A DNA stretch of 64,000 nucleotides. Source: an uncultured Candidatus Melainabacteria bacterium. Its GTDB lineage: Bacteria; Cyanobacteriota; Vampirovibrionia; Gastranaerophilales; Gastranaerophilaceae. This document shows positions 43,663 through 52,736 of this stretch, one piece after another. The position numbers and the translations under genes were made by a program. The DNA lies in NCBI GenBank assembly GCA_949902595.1, contig CATLDC010000003.1:1-64000 (forward strand), given 5' to 3'. How positions within the stretch are numbered: the first letter of the stretch is position 1; each line of letters begins with the position of its first letter. The notes under the pieces were generated by a model. It had not been told where the DNA came from, did not search any database, and saw only the letters and a list, made by a program, of their open reading frames with translations.

Positions 43663-45435
43663 ATGAAGAAACGAATAAGTTATTTGCTTGCGCTATTTTG
43701 CCTTTTATCAATGAACAAGGCTTCAGCTGACCCTGTTATGACTCCGTCAACAGTGCTGCCGGCTCAGGTTCAGGGATATGATGCAGGTTCCTTTAACAAA
43801 ATGGAAATGCAGAATATTAACCACTATCAGATTGACAAGAGTTATATCCAGTCTTTTGACGATGTAACAAAAGACGAGCAGATTTATGACGCGTCGATTG
43901 AAGAAAACGAAGCAAGAGAAGGTGTTTTATATAACCCGCACTTTATTCTTGAAAAGATAAATTTTGAAGGCAACACAAAGATTTCAACAGAAGAGCTTGA
44001 AAAACTCGGTCTGGAAATCATTGGTGAAGATATTTTCTTTGACGAACTTTTGGAAGTTTGTTCAAAGGTTACAAACTACTACCGTTCAAAGGGTTACTTG
44101 ACATCCTATGCAACAGTACCTCCGCAGAGAATCGTGGACGGTGTTGCAACAATCAGAATCCTTGAAAGTAAGGTAGGCTCTCTGGATATCGAGGGCGAAA
44201 AATGGACCAGAGAATGGTATTTGAAACATATTATCATGGGTAAAGCAGGGCTTAGAGAAGGCGATGTGTTCAACGCTAAGAACCTTCAAAGAGCAATGAA
44301 AGAAATAAACAGAGAAGACTACGTTCAGGTTCAGACCGAAGTTGAAAGACAGGCTGAAGGTGATGAAAACACAGCAATCACTCTTAATGTAAGAGACAGA
44401 TTTCCTGTAAACCTTAACTTCTCATACGATGACTACGGTCGTTCATATACCGGCGCTCAGCGTACATCATTCCTTGTTGGTATGGATAACCTGACCGGTT
44501 TAGGCGACAAGATTTACGGCGGTACAATTCTTTCATCCGGTGCAACAGGCTGGATGGCTGGGTACTCACTTCCGGTATCATCTTACGGAACAAGATTGTC
44601 ATTCGACTTTTCTGATTCACACGTAAGATTGGGCGGGCCTTACAAACCATTGAACGTAAAGGGTAATGCGCAGAGCTACTTCTTTAAATTAACCCAGCCT
44701 CTTATTCAGACAGCCAAGAGCGACTTGATTTTCTATACAGGTTACGATTATGTGAATGCAAACACATCTGCAAATATCTTGGGCAATCCACTTAGACTAT
44801 CAAATTATAACCTGAATGTATGGCGTTCCGGCTTGTACGGTATGACTGATGACAGCTACGGCCGTTGGCTTGGAAATTTAGGTGTTGACTTTGGTATGGG
44901 CGGTGACGGCCATGGCGCAATCCAGGATACAACATTCTTCAAACTTACTGCCGGTGCAACCCGTGTTCAGAGATTGTTTGCGAGAAGCATGGGTATTGTA
45001 AGAGTTGGTGCTCAGTACTCACCAAACGAATTGTTTGCAGCTGAACAGATGCAAATGGGCGGTCCTTACACACTTAGAGGCTATCAGCCGGCTGAACTTA
45101 TTGGTGACTACGGTGTTACCGGTACAGTTGAATACAGATTCCCTGTTCCTTATTTGGACAGAATCCTTCCGAAATTGGATGAACGCTTGAAGCTTGCAGT
45201 ATTCTATGACTGGGGCTGGTTGGGTGAAAACGGCCACATTTATAACTATCCGCAAACATTCTTGCATTCAGCAGGTTTCGGTACTTACGTGAACTTCACA
45301 GACTGGTTAACAGCACAGATTGGTGTTGGCTTCCCGCTCGGACGTTCATATAACGAAAACACAGCGAGATTCTATTTTAGCGTTAACTCTGATTTAGACA
45401 GGTTGATTCCGCTAAGAAATCCGGAAAAACTGTAG
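43663..45435 (+). CDS. TpsB/ShlB-FhaC family outer-membrane transporter
   Basis: 590-residue Omp85-superfamily protein. A Sec signal (MKKRISYLLALFCLLSM, cut near ASA) leads to a POTRA region (KINFEGNTKISTEELEKLGL, repeat near 170-240) and a 16-strand barrel with the conserved MGGPYTLRGYQ strand and FYDWGW. TpsB proteins secrete large beta-helical partners; no such partner gene is adjacent. An in-frame TTG three codons upstream is also possible. The 260 bp before it are AT-rich with no other gene. A terminator follows. Confidence 0.88.
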   Translation: MKKRISYLLALFCLLSMNKASADPVMTPSTVLPAQVQGYDAGSFNKMEMQNINHYQIDKSYIQSFDDVTKDEQIYDASIEENEAREGVLYNPHFILEKINFEGNTKISTEELEKLGLEIIGEDIFFDELLEVCSKVTNYYRSKGYLTSYATVPPQRIVDGVATIRILESKVGSLDIEGEKWTREWYLKHIIMGKAGLREGDVFNAKNLQRAMKEINREDYVQVQTEVERQAEGDENTAITLNVRDRFPVNLNFSYDDYGRSYTGAQRTSFLVGMDNLTGLGDKIYGGTILSSGATGWMAGYSLPVSSYGTRLSFDFSDSHVRLGGPYKPLNVKGNAQSYFFKLTQPLIQTAKSDLIFYTGYDYVNANTSANILGNPLRLSNYNLNVWRSGLYGMTDDSYGRWLGNLGVDFGMGGDGHGAIQDTTFFKLTAGATRVQRLFARSMGIVRVGAQYSPNELFAAEQMQMGGPYTLRGYQPAELIGDYGVTGTVEYRFPVPYLDRILPKLDERLKLAVFYDWGWLGENGHIYNYPQTFLHSAGFGTYVNFTDWLTAQIGVGFPLGRSYNENTARFYFSVNSDLDRLIPLRNPEKL

Positions 45436-45451
45436 TGTAATTAGACTTATT

Positions 45452-45484
45452 AAAGCGCCTTCTTGAAAAGAAGGCGCTTTTTGG
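45452..45484 (+). terminator. Terminator after tpsB
   Basis: AAAGCGCCTTCTT and AAGAAGGCGCTTT arms with a short A-rich loop and a T5 tail. Confidence 0.92.
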
Positions 45485-45567
45485 TTCTTTTGGAGGATAT
45501 ATTTCTATTCTGTTGCATAAGTCTAAACTTTGTGGTACCATAAACAGGAGAGAAGAGAGGTCATTCA

Positions 45568-46266
45568 ATGAGCGAAGGACATTGGATAGTTAATAAGGTT
45601 ATTGCCGGACATTCTATGGCTTTTAATATGGACACTTTGTGCACAATGTGGGCTGCAATGGCGTTTTTGCTTGTTGTGTCTTTTATCGCAACAAGAAATT
45701 TGACGATTGTGCCGACAAAGCTTCAAATTGCGTTCGAGGGTATTCTCGGCGCATTCTGGGGGCTTGTTGACAGCCTTATGCCAAAAGAGGGCAGAAAGCA
45801 CATTCCGCTTATTGCATCCCTGTTTCTGTTTATTATTACAGCAAACCTGATGGGGCAGCTTCCTCTTCGCATGATTGAACTTAAGACCGGTGAGATTGCT
45901 TCTCCGACAAACGATATAAACCTGACAGCTGCGCTTGCAATCATTGTGCTTGTTTATTACGTTGGTGCCGGGTTTGCAAAGAAAAAGTTCAAATACTTCT
46001 TGCATGATTTTAAGCCGATGTCAATATTCATGGCGCTTCTGGAAGTTTTGGATATGATTACAAGACCGCTCACGCTGGCTTTACGTTTATTCGGTAACAT
46101 ACTTGCGGGCGAGTGTCTTATGACAGCGTTGCTTGGAATCTGCGCTTACGTGCTGCCGCTTCCGGTAATGTTTTTTGAGGTGCTGGTTGCCTGCGTTCAG
46201 GCGCTTGTATTTGCGCTGCTTACAACGGTATACATTTCATCAGCAATAGAAGAAAGTGAACACTAA
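45568..46266 (+). CDS. atpB: ATP synthase F0 subunit a
   Basis: 232-residue membrane stator subunit with the half-channels for protons. The essential arginine lies in LALRLFGNILAGE; the last helix (LVACVQALVFALLTTVYIS) is typical. First gene of the operon; no atpI is seen before it. AGAGAGG precedes the ATG. The operon order that follows (c, b-prime, b, delta, alpha, gamma) is cyanobacterial. Confidence 0.96.
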   Translation: MSEGHWIVNKVIAGHSMAFNMDTLCTMWAAMAFLLVVSFIATRNLTIVPTKLQIAFEGILGAFWGLVDSLMPKEGRKHIPLIASLFLFIITANLMGQLPLRMIELKTGEIASPTNDINLTAALAIIVLVYYVGAGFAKKKFKYFLHDFKPMSIFMALLEVLDMITRPLTLALRLFGNILAGECLMTALLGICAYVLPLPVMFFEVLVACVQALVFALLTTVYISSAIEESEH

Positions 46267-46294
46267 TTTTATATAGATAAGAAGGAGATTAAAA

Positions 46295-46537
46295 ATGGAA
46301 GAAGTTAAAACAATTTCAGACTTGGCACAACTTGGTGCGGGTGTTGCAATGGGTTTTGGTGCAATCGGTGCCGGAGTTGGTATTGGTATTGCAACAAAAG
46401 GGTTCTTGGAATCAATTGCAAGACAGCCTGAAATCTTTGGTAAGGCGCTCGTATTCTTCATGGTAGGTGCTGCTTTATCAGAAGCTTGTGCGATTTATGC
46501 GCTGGTTATCGCTTTGAAACTTGTAGGTATTTGGTAA
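46295..46537 (+). CDS. atpE: ATP synthase F0 subunit c
   Basis: 80-residue hairpin proteolipid forming the rotor ring. The ion-binding glutamate is Glu63 (ALSEACAIYAL); the first helix is GAGVAMGFGAIGAGVGIGIA and the loop ARQPE. Ile and Ala occupy the positions where sodium-type rings have Gln and Ser, so proton coupling is likely. AGAAGGAG precedes the ATG. Confidence 0.96.
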   Translation: MEEVKTISDLAQLGAGVAMGFGAIGAGVGIGIATKGFLESIARQPEIFGKALVFFMVGAALSEACAIYALVIALKLVGIW

Positions 46538-46550
46538 GAAGAAGTAAATT

Positions 46551-47021
46551 ATGGAATTTAACGCAACATTTTTAGTATCAATAATTTCGTTTCTTGTTTT
46601 TGTTTATCTGATGAACAAAATTCTCTACGCTCCGATGGAAAAAATCGTGGCTGAGAGACAAAAGTTCATTGATGACAACTTTGACAGTGCTGATGAGAAC
46701 TATCAGAAAGCAGATGAGTTGAGTGCTCAAAGAGACGAGAAATTAGAGGGTGCTAAAAATGATGCGCGTTCTAAATACATTGATTCCGTAAACGATTTTA
46801 AGAGCCAAAAATCTAACATTGTCTCAAAAGCTCAAGATGAGACAGATGGCGAATTGGCTCAGGCTTATGAAAACCTTAATAATATTTCTAACGAGACAAA
46901 AGAGGGGCTGAAATCAAGAATGACAGACCTTGCAAACGACATCGTTGAAAAGGTTTTGGGTTACAGAAGCGAGGTTCAGGGTTTTGATAACGATGCAGTG
47001 GATAAGATTCTGTATCACTAA
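46551..47021 (+). CDS. atpF: ATP synthase F0 subunit b-prime
   Basis: 156-residue stator: one N-terminal membrane helix (FNATFLVSIISFLVFVYLMN) then LYAPMEKIVAERQKFI and a long coiled coil. The FNATFL opening and the position after subunit c match cyanobacterial/plastid b-prime. It pairs with the next subunit as a heterodimer. The two b genes are clearly different in sequence, not a recent duplication. Confidence 0.88.
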   Translation: MEFNATFLVSIISFLVFVYLMNKILYAPMEKIVAERQKFIDDNFDSADENYQKADELSAQRDEKLEGAKNDARSKYIDSVNDFKSQKSNIVSKAQDETDGELAQAYENLNNISNETKEGLKSRMTDLANDIVEKVLGYRSEVQGFDNDAVDKILYH

Positions 47022-47033
47022 GAAGGGTTAAAA

Positions 47034-47537
47034 ATGGAAAGCTTAGGCGTTATTTTAGATTATATAGGCCGTACAAATTTATTCAACTTTGTAATATTTC
47101 TCTCAGTGTTTGTTCTGATTTTCTGGAAAGCTAAACTGGGCGAAAAACTTGAAGCTGTGAAAAATGGTATTGTTGAGCACATTGAGGAATCTAAAACAAC
47201 AAAGGCTGATTCCGAGTCCCACCTCAAAGAAATCGAACAAACCCTTGAACACATTGAAGAAGAAATCGACGGGATTATTCGAAAATCAGAGGAAAGCGCG
47301 AAGCTTGTTGGCGGGAAGATTCTCGAGGACGCTCAAAAGGTGGTTGAGAATATCAAAGACAATTCTCACAAGCTTGTGGAAAACAAGACTGCGCTTGTGA
47401 AGAATGATATCTTGAAGAGGGCTTCTCTTGCATCGATTGAGGTTGCAAAGAATCATATTATAAACGAGCTTAACAACAATCCAGAATTACACCAGCGCCT
47501 CATTGATGAAGGGGTTAACGGGTTTGAATTAAACTAA
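47034..47537 (+). CDS. atpF: ATP synthase F0 subunit b
   Basis: 167-residue second stator subunit: N-terminal helix (NFVIFLSVFVLIFWKAKLGE) and a coiled coil to the C-terminus (INELNNNPELHQRLIDEGV). It begins 12 bp after b-prime with AAGGG. Forms the peripheral stalk with b-prime and binds delta. Confidence 0.9.
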   Translation: MESLGVILDYIGRTNLFNFVIFLSVFVLIFWKAKLGEKLEAVKNGIVEHIEESKTTKADSESHLKEIEQTLEHIEEEIDGIIRKSEESAKLVGGKILEDAQKVVENIKDNSHKLVENKTALVKNDILKRASLASIEVAKNHIINELNNNPELHQRLIDEGVNGFELN

Positions 47538-47569
47538 CAGGGATTAGTGAGGAGAAAAGGTAACACAAA

Positions 47570-48130
47570 ATGACAGCAGCTAAACAAAACAATGAACTTG
47601 TTGCAAAAAGATGGGCAAAAGCTCTTATGGAGCTTGTTCAGGAAGATGCAGGAATTTCTAAAGAAGATGTGCTTGATGATTTGAGAGAAGTTGCTGAAAA
47701 TATCGAGGCTTCAAAAGAATTGTCAGAGGTTATCAACAACCCTTCTATTTCTGTGGACGAAAAACAGGATGTGATGAGCAAGTTGTTCCAGAACAGAGTT
47801 ATGCCGATTGTGTATAATTTTTTGTTTGCTCTGAATCTTAAAAAAAGACTTAGTATTATTCCTGATATTGCAGTAGAGTTCCAAAAAGAACTCGAAGAGC
47901 TTAAAAATATGCTTAGAGTTGAAATAACTTCTGCAATTGAGCTTAATGATGAGCGCAAAGATGATATAAGAAACAGAATTGCGGAAAAACTCCAGAAAGA
48001 TATTATTGTGAAATGGGGAGTTGATCCGGACATTATTGCGGGTTTGATATTTAACGTGAATGAAACGATTGTTGATACAAGTATCAGACATAAGTTAGAG
48101 AGTTTAAGTAAAAACATAATAAAGGCTTAG
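47570..48130 (+). CDS. atpH: ATP synthase F1 subunit delta
   Basis: 186 residues, normal length. Joins the peripheral stalk to the F1 head. VAKRWAKALMELVQ at the start and the C-terminal ADP..R region of OSCP-type proteins (KWGVDPDIIAGLIFNVNETI) are recognisable. GAGGAGAAAAGG precedes the ATG. Confidence 0.93.
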   Translation: MTAAKQNNELVAKRWAKALMELVQEDAGISKEDVLDDLREVAENIEASKELSEVINNPSISVDEKQDVMSKLFQNRVMPIVYNFLFALNLKKRLSIIPDIAVEFQKELEELKNMLRVEITSAIELNDERKDDIRNRIAEKLQKDIIVKWGVDPDIIAGLIFNVNETIVDTSIRHKLESLSKNIIKA

Positions 48131-48142
48131 AAAGGATAAAAG

Positions 48143-49654
48143 ATGACAGTTATAAATCCTGATGAAATTAGCTCAATACTAAAGGAAAGCATCCGAAATT
48201 ATGAAACAAAAGCAGAAGTCTCAAATATCGGTAGCGTTCTTGAAGTTGGTGACGGTATTGCGAGAATTTACGGTTTGCGCAATGTTATGTCAAACGAGCT
48301 GGTTGAATTTGAAGACGGGAAAGGCACTCTTGGGATTACGTTAAACCTTGAAGAAGACAATGTCGGGGTTGTAATCCTGGGTGAGTATACCCACATTAAA
48401 GAAGGCATGACGGTAAAAACAACCGGAAGAATCGCTTCTGTGCCGGTTGGCGATGCTTTAATCGGAAGAATAATCAACCCGACCGGACGCCCGATTGACG
48501 GCAAAGGCGATATTATTACTGATAAAACAAGACCGATTGAGAGAGTTGCACCGGGTATTGTTGCAAGAAAATCTGTACACCAGCCGCTTCAAACGGGCTT
48601 GACTGCTATCGACGCTTTGACACCAATCGGACGCGGTCAGCGTGAGTTGATTATCGGTGACAGACAAACCGGTAAAACAGCGATTGCGATTGACACAATC
48701 CTTAACCAGAAGGGCGGGGATGTAATCTGTATCTATGTTGCTATTGGTCAAAAGGCTTCTACTGTTGCCCAGCTTGCGAAAACACTGGAAAAACACGGGG
48801 CAATGGATTATTCAATCATTGTTTCTGCAACAGCAAACGAAGCAGCTCCGCTTCAATACATCGCACCTTTTGCAGGCGTTGCTATTGCAGAAGAATTTAT
48901 GGAACAGGGAAAACACGTATTAATCGTGTATGATGATTTGACAAAACACGCACAGGCTTATCGTGCAATGTCATTGCTTCTTAAGAGACCACCTGGACGT
49001 GAAGCTTACCCTGGTGATGTATTCTATCTTCACTCTCGCTTGCTTGAAAGAGCGGTTAAGCTTTCTGACGAGCTTGGCGGAGGAAGTATTACAGCACTTC
49101 CGATTATTGAAACACAGGCGGGCGACGTTTCTGCGTACATTCCGACTAACGTAATTTCTATTACAGACGGTCAGATATTCTTGGAAACAGCTTTGTTTAA
49201 CTCTGGTGTGAGACCGGCAATTAACGCAGGTATTTCAGTATCACGTGTTGGCGGTGCTGCTCAAACAAAGGGTATTAAACAGGTTGCTGGTAAACTTCGT
49301 CTTGACTTGGCGCAGTTTAGAGAGTTGGAAGCGTTTGCACAGTTTGCTTCTGATTTGGATGCAGCAACAAAGAAACAGCTTCTTAGAGGTCAAAAGCTTA
49401 CAGAAGTTCTTAAGCAGCCTCAATACAAGCCGCTTAGCGTTGCAGAACAGGTAACAATTCTGTTTGCTGCAAACGAAGGCTATTTGGATGAAGTTGATAA
49501 CAAGAAGATTAACGAGTACAAGACAGGCTGGTTTGAGTATTTTGCAGCGAATATGCCAGAATTGAGCAAGGCGTTGAACGAAGGTGCCAAGCTTTCAGAT
49601 GATGATATCAAGGCTTTGAGAGAACAGCTTGAAGCTTATGGTAAAACACTCTAG
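48143..49654 (+). CDS. atpA: ATP synthase F1 subunit alpha
   Basis: 503-residue nucleotide-binding, non-catalytic F1 subunit. Walker [15 protein letters not shown], the [20 protein letters not shown] stretch and the arginine-finger region [10 protein letters not shown] are present. Thirteen bp after atpH. In cyanobacteria gamma follows directly; here two extra genes intervene. Confidence 0.98.
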   Translation: MTVINPDEISSILKESIRNYETKAEVSNIGSVLEVGDGIARIYGLRNVMSNELVEFEDGKGTLGITLNLEEDNVGVVILGEYTHIKEGMTVKTTGRIASVPVGDALIGRIINPTGRPIDGKGDIITDKTRPIERVAPGIVARKSVHQPLQTGLTAIDALTPIGRGQRELIIGDRQTGKTAIAIDTILNQKGGDVICIYVAIGQKASTVAQLAKTLEKHGAMDYSIIVSATANEAAPLQYIAPFAGVAIAEEFMEQGKHVLIVYDDLTKHAQAYRAMSLLLKRPPGREAYPGDVFYLHSRLLERAVKLSDELGGGSITALPIIETQAGDVSAYIPTNVISITDGQIFLETALFNSGVRPAINAGISVSRVGGAAQTKGIKQVAGKLRLDLAQFRELEAFAQFASDLDAATKKQLLRGQKLTEVLKQPQYKPLSVAEQVTILFAANEGYLDEVDNKKINEYKTGWFEYFAANMPELSKALNEGAKLSDDDIKALREQLEAYGKTL

Positions 49655-49668
49655 AAAAGGAGAAAAGT

Positions 49669-50034
49669 ATGAAATGTTATAACCACCATGACAGAGACGC
49701 GTTTGCGGTTTGCAAGGCTTGCGGTAAGGCTCTTTGTCTTGAATGTGCAGAAGAGTATAAGAATGCTTATATTTGCCGGGGCTCAGAAGAGTGCCAGCAT
49801 GTAGCGGATGTGGATTATATCCATTACTTTAAAGAAAATTCAGAATGCGCGTTTAAGTTCTACAAGTACATGCTTATCTTGTTGGGCGCGTTCTTGCTTG
49901 GATATATGGCAGTAAAATCTTTCTTCGGATTTTTGCTTCCGTTCTGTCCGTTCGGGATTTCTCTGGAATCAATTTTGGTGTTTATTTTAGCGATTTTGCT
50001 TATTAAAAAGGGAATTGATTCGAAGTTAAAATAG
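49669..50034 (+). CDS. B-box-like zinc finger membrane protein
   Basis: 121 residues. N-terminal Cys/His cluster (CYNHHDRDAFAVCKACGKAL, then CLECAEEY) resembles a B-box-type zinc finger; the C-terminal half has two hydrophobic helices (MLILLGAFLLGYMAV and LVFILAILLI). Function unknown. AAAAGGAG precedes the ATG and it lies 14 bp after atpA, so it is transcribed with ATP synthase. Not part of any standard atp operon. Confidence 0.8.
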   Translation: MKCYNHHDRDAFAVCKACGKALCLECAEEYKNAYICRGSEECQHVADVDYIHYFKENSECAFKFYKYMLILLGAFLLGYMAVKSFFGFLLPFCPFGISLESILVFILAILLIKKGIDSKLK

Positions 50035-50035
50035 G

Positions 50036-50062
50036 TTTGAGGTCACAATTTGTGACCTCAAA
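50036..50062. promoter_or_regulatory. 27-bp palindrome upstream of ORF6N gene
   Basis: TTTGAGGTCACAA-T-TTGTGACCTCAAA: 13-bp perfect arms around one base, ten bp before the ATG. It has the same outer and inner letters as a second palindrome inside the gene (50257-50283). Could be an operator or an attenuating hairpin. Confidence 0.7.
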
Positions 50063-50071
50063 ATAAGATAA

Positions 50072-50590
50072 ATGAATGAAGTAGTACAGGTTAAAAACTT
50101 AATATACGAACTCAGAGGGTACAAGGTTATGCTTGATAACGACCTTGCAGGTTTGTATGAGATAGAAACTAAAGTTTTGAATCAGGCGGTAAAACGCAAC
50201 AAGCTGAGATTTCCTGCTAATTTTATGTTTCAGCTAACAAAAGAAGAATATGAATCTTTGATATCGCAAATTGCGATATCAAAAAAAGGACGCGGCGGTA
50301 GGAGAACTATGCCTTACGTCTTTACCGAACAAGGTGTAGCCATGCTTTCAAGCGTCCTAAACAGCGAAAAAGCTATTCAAATAAATATACAAATCATGAA
50401 TACATTTGTTCAAATGCGCCAGTGGGCAATCGAGAACAAAGATTTAGCAAGACGTGTTGCCGAGCTGGAAAACTATTTTATAGAACATTCAAAAGATTAC
50501 AAAGAAGATATGAGACGAATCTACCAAGCAATAGATTTGTTGATGGATAGAACCAAACCAGCCAAAATAGGTTTTGTTTCTGGTAGTTAA
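50072..50590 (+). CDS. ORF6N-domain DNA-binding protein
   Basis: 172-residue protein with an N-terminal ORF6N domain (YKVMLDNDLAGLYEIETKVL, FPANFMFQLTKEEYE, YVFTEQGVAMLSSVLNSEKA) and a C-terminal helical tail. ORF6N is related to KilA-N and found in phages and mobile loci as a DNA-binding antirepressor. Its place between alpha and gamma of ATP synthase is foreign to the operon. A 27-bp palindrome precedes it, a related one is inside it, and a REP-like repeat follows. No Shine-Dalgarno is seen. Confidence 0.88.
   Translation: MNEVVQVKNLIYELRGYKVMLDNDLAGLYEIETKVLNQAVKRNKLRFPANFMFQLTKEEYESLISQIAISKKGRGGRRTMPYVFTEQGVAMLSSVLNSEKAIQINIQIMNTFVQMRQWAIENKDLARRVAELENYFIEHSKDYKEDMRRIYQAIDLLMDRTKPAKIGFVSGS
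50257..50283. repeat. 27-bp palindrome inside ORF6N gene
   Basis: TTTGATATCGCAA-A-TTGCGATATCAAA, perfect 13-bp arms. With the upstream copy the consensus is TTTGAnnTCnCAA-n-TTGnGAnnTCAAA. It encodes part of ESLISQIAISK. Confidence 0.75.
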
Positions 50591-50603
50591 TATTACGGAG
50601 TGG

Positions 50604-50645
50604 GTTGACACCTCACCCCACCCCTCTCCTCAAGGAGAGGGAGAA
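50604..50645 (+). repeat. REP-like repeat before atpG
   Basis: TTGACACCTCAC then CTCTCCTCAAGGAGAGGGA, matching the repeat in nnrD. The AGGAGAGGGAG of the repeat is the best Shine-Dalgarno for atpG. Confidence 0.75.
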
Positions 50646-50653
50646 AGAGAGAT

Positions 50654-51565
50654 ATGCCAAACTTAAAAGATATTAAAAGCAGAATAGGCAGTGTTCAGAA
50701 CACTAAAAAAATTACAAAAGCAATGAAGATGGTTGCAGCAGCAAAGGTTAAAAAAGCCGAAAACACAGTAAAAGCAGCCAGACCGTTTTCTGATGAACTC
50801 CTGCACCTTTTTAGAAAAATGCTTGCAACAGTCGAGGAACACTCAACTTGCGGACTGAAAGTCGAAAGAGGCCTGGACAATTACCCTGAACTCTTGAGAA
50901 AAAGAGAAGTTAAATCAGAAGGACTGCTCGTGATTACTTCTAACAAGGGACTTGCAGGCGCCTATAATGCAAATATTGTTAAGGCTGCCCTGAAAAGAGT
51001 GCGCGAAAACGCTGAAAACGGGATTAAAACAGTGATTTATCCAGTCGGACAGAAAGCTGTTTCTGCTTTTAAACACAAAGCTGGCGATTTTGAACTCAAA
51101 AAAGGATACATAAGCATTGCAAACGACCCTACTGCAACAGGCGCTAATATTATTGCCGAAGATATTGCAGAAGACTTTGTTAACGGTGAAATCGACAGTA
51201 TTGATATTATTACAACCCACTTTAATAACATGATGTCATATAGCGTTGTTGCGTGGGAAGTCCTGCCTGTGAAAGTTGAACAGGCAGAAAAACACGAAAT
51301 TGATGCGGTTATGGAGTTTGAACCTTCACCTCATGCAGTTTTGCAGCAGCTTGTTCCAATGTATATAACAAACTCTATTTATCAGGCGCTTCTGGAAGCT
51401 AACGCGAGCGAACTCGCTTCCCGTATGACAGCAATGTCCGCTGCTTCTAATAACGCAGAAGAGATGATTACAACCCTTACAATCGATTATAACAAAGCCC
51501 GTCAGGCTGCTATTACTCAGGAACTTGTTGAAATCGTTTCCGGAGCACAAGGCGTCAAGGGTTAA
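50654..51565 (+). CDS. atpG: ATP synthase F1 subunit gamma
   Basis: 303-residue central rotor shaft. The N-terminal helix (LKDIKSRIGSVQNTKKITKA, then MKMVAAAKVKKAE) and C-terminal helix (EMITTLTIDYNKARQAAITQ) form the coiled coil. Length is near normal. It is separated from alpha by the zinc-finger gene and an ORF6N cassette, but still read in the same direction. Beta and epsilon are not in the window, as in cyanobacteria where they form a separate operon. Confidence 0.96.
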   Translation: MPNLKDIKSRIGSVQNTKKITKAMKMVAAAKVKKAENTVKAARPFSDELLHLFRKMLATVEEHSTCGLKVERGLDNYPELLRKREVKSEGLLVITSNKGLAGAYNANIVKAALKRVRENAENGIKTVIYPVGQKAVSAFKHKAGDFELKKGYISIANDPTATGANIIAEDIAEDFVNGEIDSIDIITTHFNNMMSYSVVAWEVLPVKVEQAEKHEIDAVMEFEPSPHAVLQQLVPMYITNSIYQALLEANASELASRMTAMSAASNNAEEMITTLTIDYNKARQAAITQELVEIVSGAQGVKG

Positions 51566-51581
51566 ATTAAAGGGGTAAATC

Positions 51582-52736
51582 TTGTATAATAGTGCAATAA
51601 AAGTCTTAACATCAAAAGGCAATTTCTATGTTGATTTGGGGCTGGAAAGAATTTCTGCTGCCCTTGAAAAATTCGGCAACCCTCAAGATGATTTGAAATG
51701 TATTCATGTTGCAGGTACAAACGGCAAAGGCTCTGTTTGTGCGATGCTGGATTCTGTTTTAAGAGAGGCCGGATATAAAGTCGGCCTGTACACAAGCCCG
51801 CATATCTGGGAGTATACAGAAAGAATAAAAATTAACGGCGAAGAAATTTCAAAAGACGAGTTTGCAAACTATGTGGAGGAAATTTGCTCCTGCGGGATTC
51901 ATTTGACCGAGTTTGAAATCCTTACTGTGATGATGTTTCTCTATTTCAAACGCAATAACGTTGATGTCGTGGTTCTGGAGACCGGACTCGGCGGACGCCT
52001 GGACGCGACAAATGTTATTAAGAAAAATCTCTGTTCCGTAATTAGCCAGATTGATTTGGACCACACGGAAAGACTTGGTGCTACCAAAGACAAAATCGCT
52101 TACGAAAAAGCGGGGATTATAAAAAAAGATTGCCCTGTGATTACGAGCATGGGCTATGAGGCTATAAGAGACAGCGCGGATGAGCTGGATTCAATGTTTA
52201 TAATGGTATCTCCTTTTGTGCCGCAACAGTTTGCAGAAGCCTTGAGCCTCAAAGGCTTGCACCAGATAGAAAACCTTGCACTTGTACTTACGGCTGTAAA
52301 CTATGTTTTCAAAAATATTTCAGACGAGACAATTATTGAAGGCTTGAAGAAAGTCAAACATCCTTGCAGATTCCAGTATTTTGAAGACAAGAACCTTATT
52401 GTTGACGCTTCCCACAACCCGAATGGGATTCAAGCTTTGAGAAATAATCTGGATATGTATTTCCCTTCTGAGAAAAGAAGATTCGTTTTCGGGTGCCTCA
52501 AAAACAAAGACTATAAAAACATGATGGAAATTTTGTTTCAGGAAGGAGACGAAGTTTTTCTAAACGCCTTTGATTACCCTAATGCGTGTTCTTATGATAT
52601 ACTAAAAGCTGACTGTCCTGTTGAGGCTTTTGAATACAGCGATGAAGGTGTTCTAAGCGGGGACAAACTTAATATTATCTGCGGGTCGTTTTACATGATT
52701 GGAGGTATGAAGTGGCTGAAATCTCTTCAAGCTTAG
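51582..52736 (+). CDS. folC: Folylpolyglutamate synthase/dihydrofolate synthase
   Basis: 384-residue Mur-ligase-like enzyme adding glutamate to dihydropteroate or folates. ATP loop HVAGTNGKGSVCAML, LYTSPHIWEYTERI, VLETGLGGRLDATN and DASHNPNGI are diagnostic. Starts at TTG after AAGGGG. It is shorter than E. coli FolC (422). The last 25 bases overlap the next gene. Follows atpG by 16 bp, so it may be read with it. Confidence 0.92.
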   Translation: MYNSAIKVLTSKGNFYVDLGLERISAALEKFGNPQDDLKCIHVAGTNGKGSVCAMLDSVLREAGYKVGLYTSPHIWEYTERIKINGEEISKDEFANYVEEICSCGIHLTEFEILTVMMFLYFKRNNVDVVVLETGLGGRLDATNVIKKNLCSVISQIDLDHTERLGATKDKIAYEKAGIIKKDCPVITSMGYEAIRDSADELDSMFIMVSPFVPQQFAEALSLKGLHQIENLALVLTAVNYVFKNISDETIIEGLKKVKHPCRFQYFEDKNLIVDASHNPNGIQALRNNLDMYFPSEKRRFVFGCLKNKDYKNMMEILFQEGDEVFLNAFDYPNACSYDILKADCPVEAFEYSDEGVLSGDKLNIICGSFYMIGGMKWLKSLQA

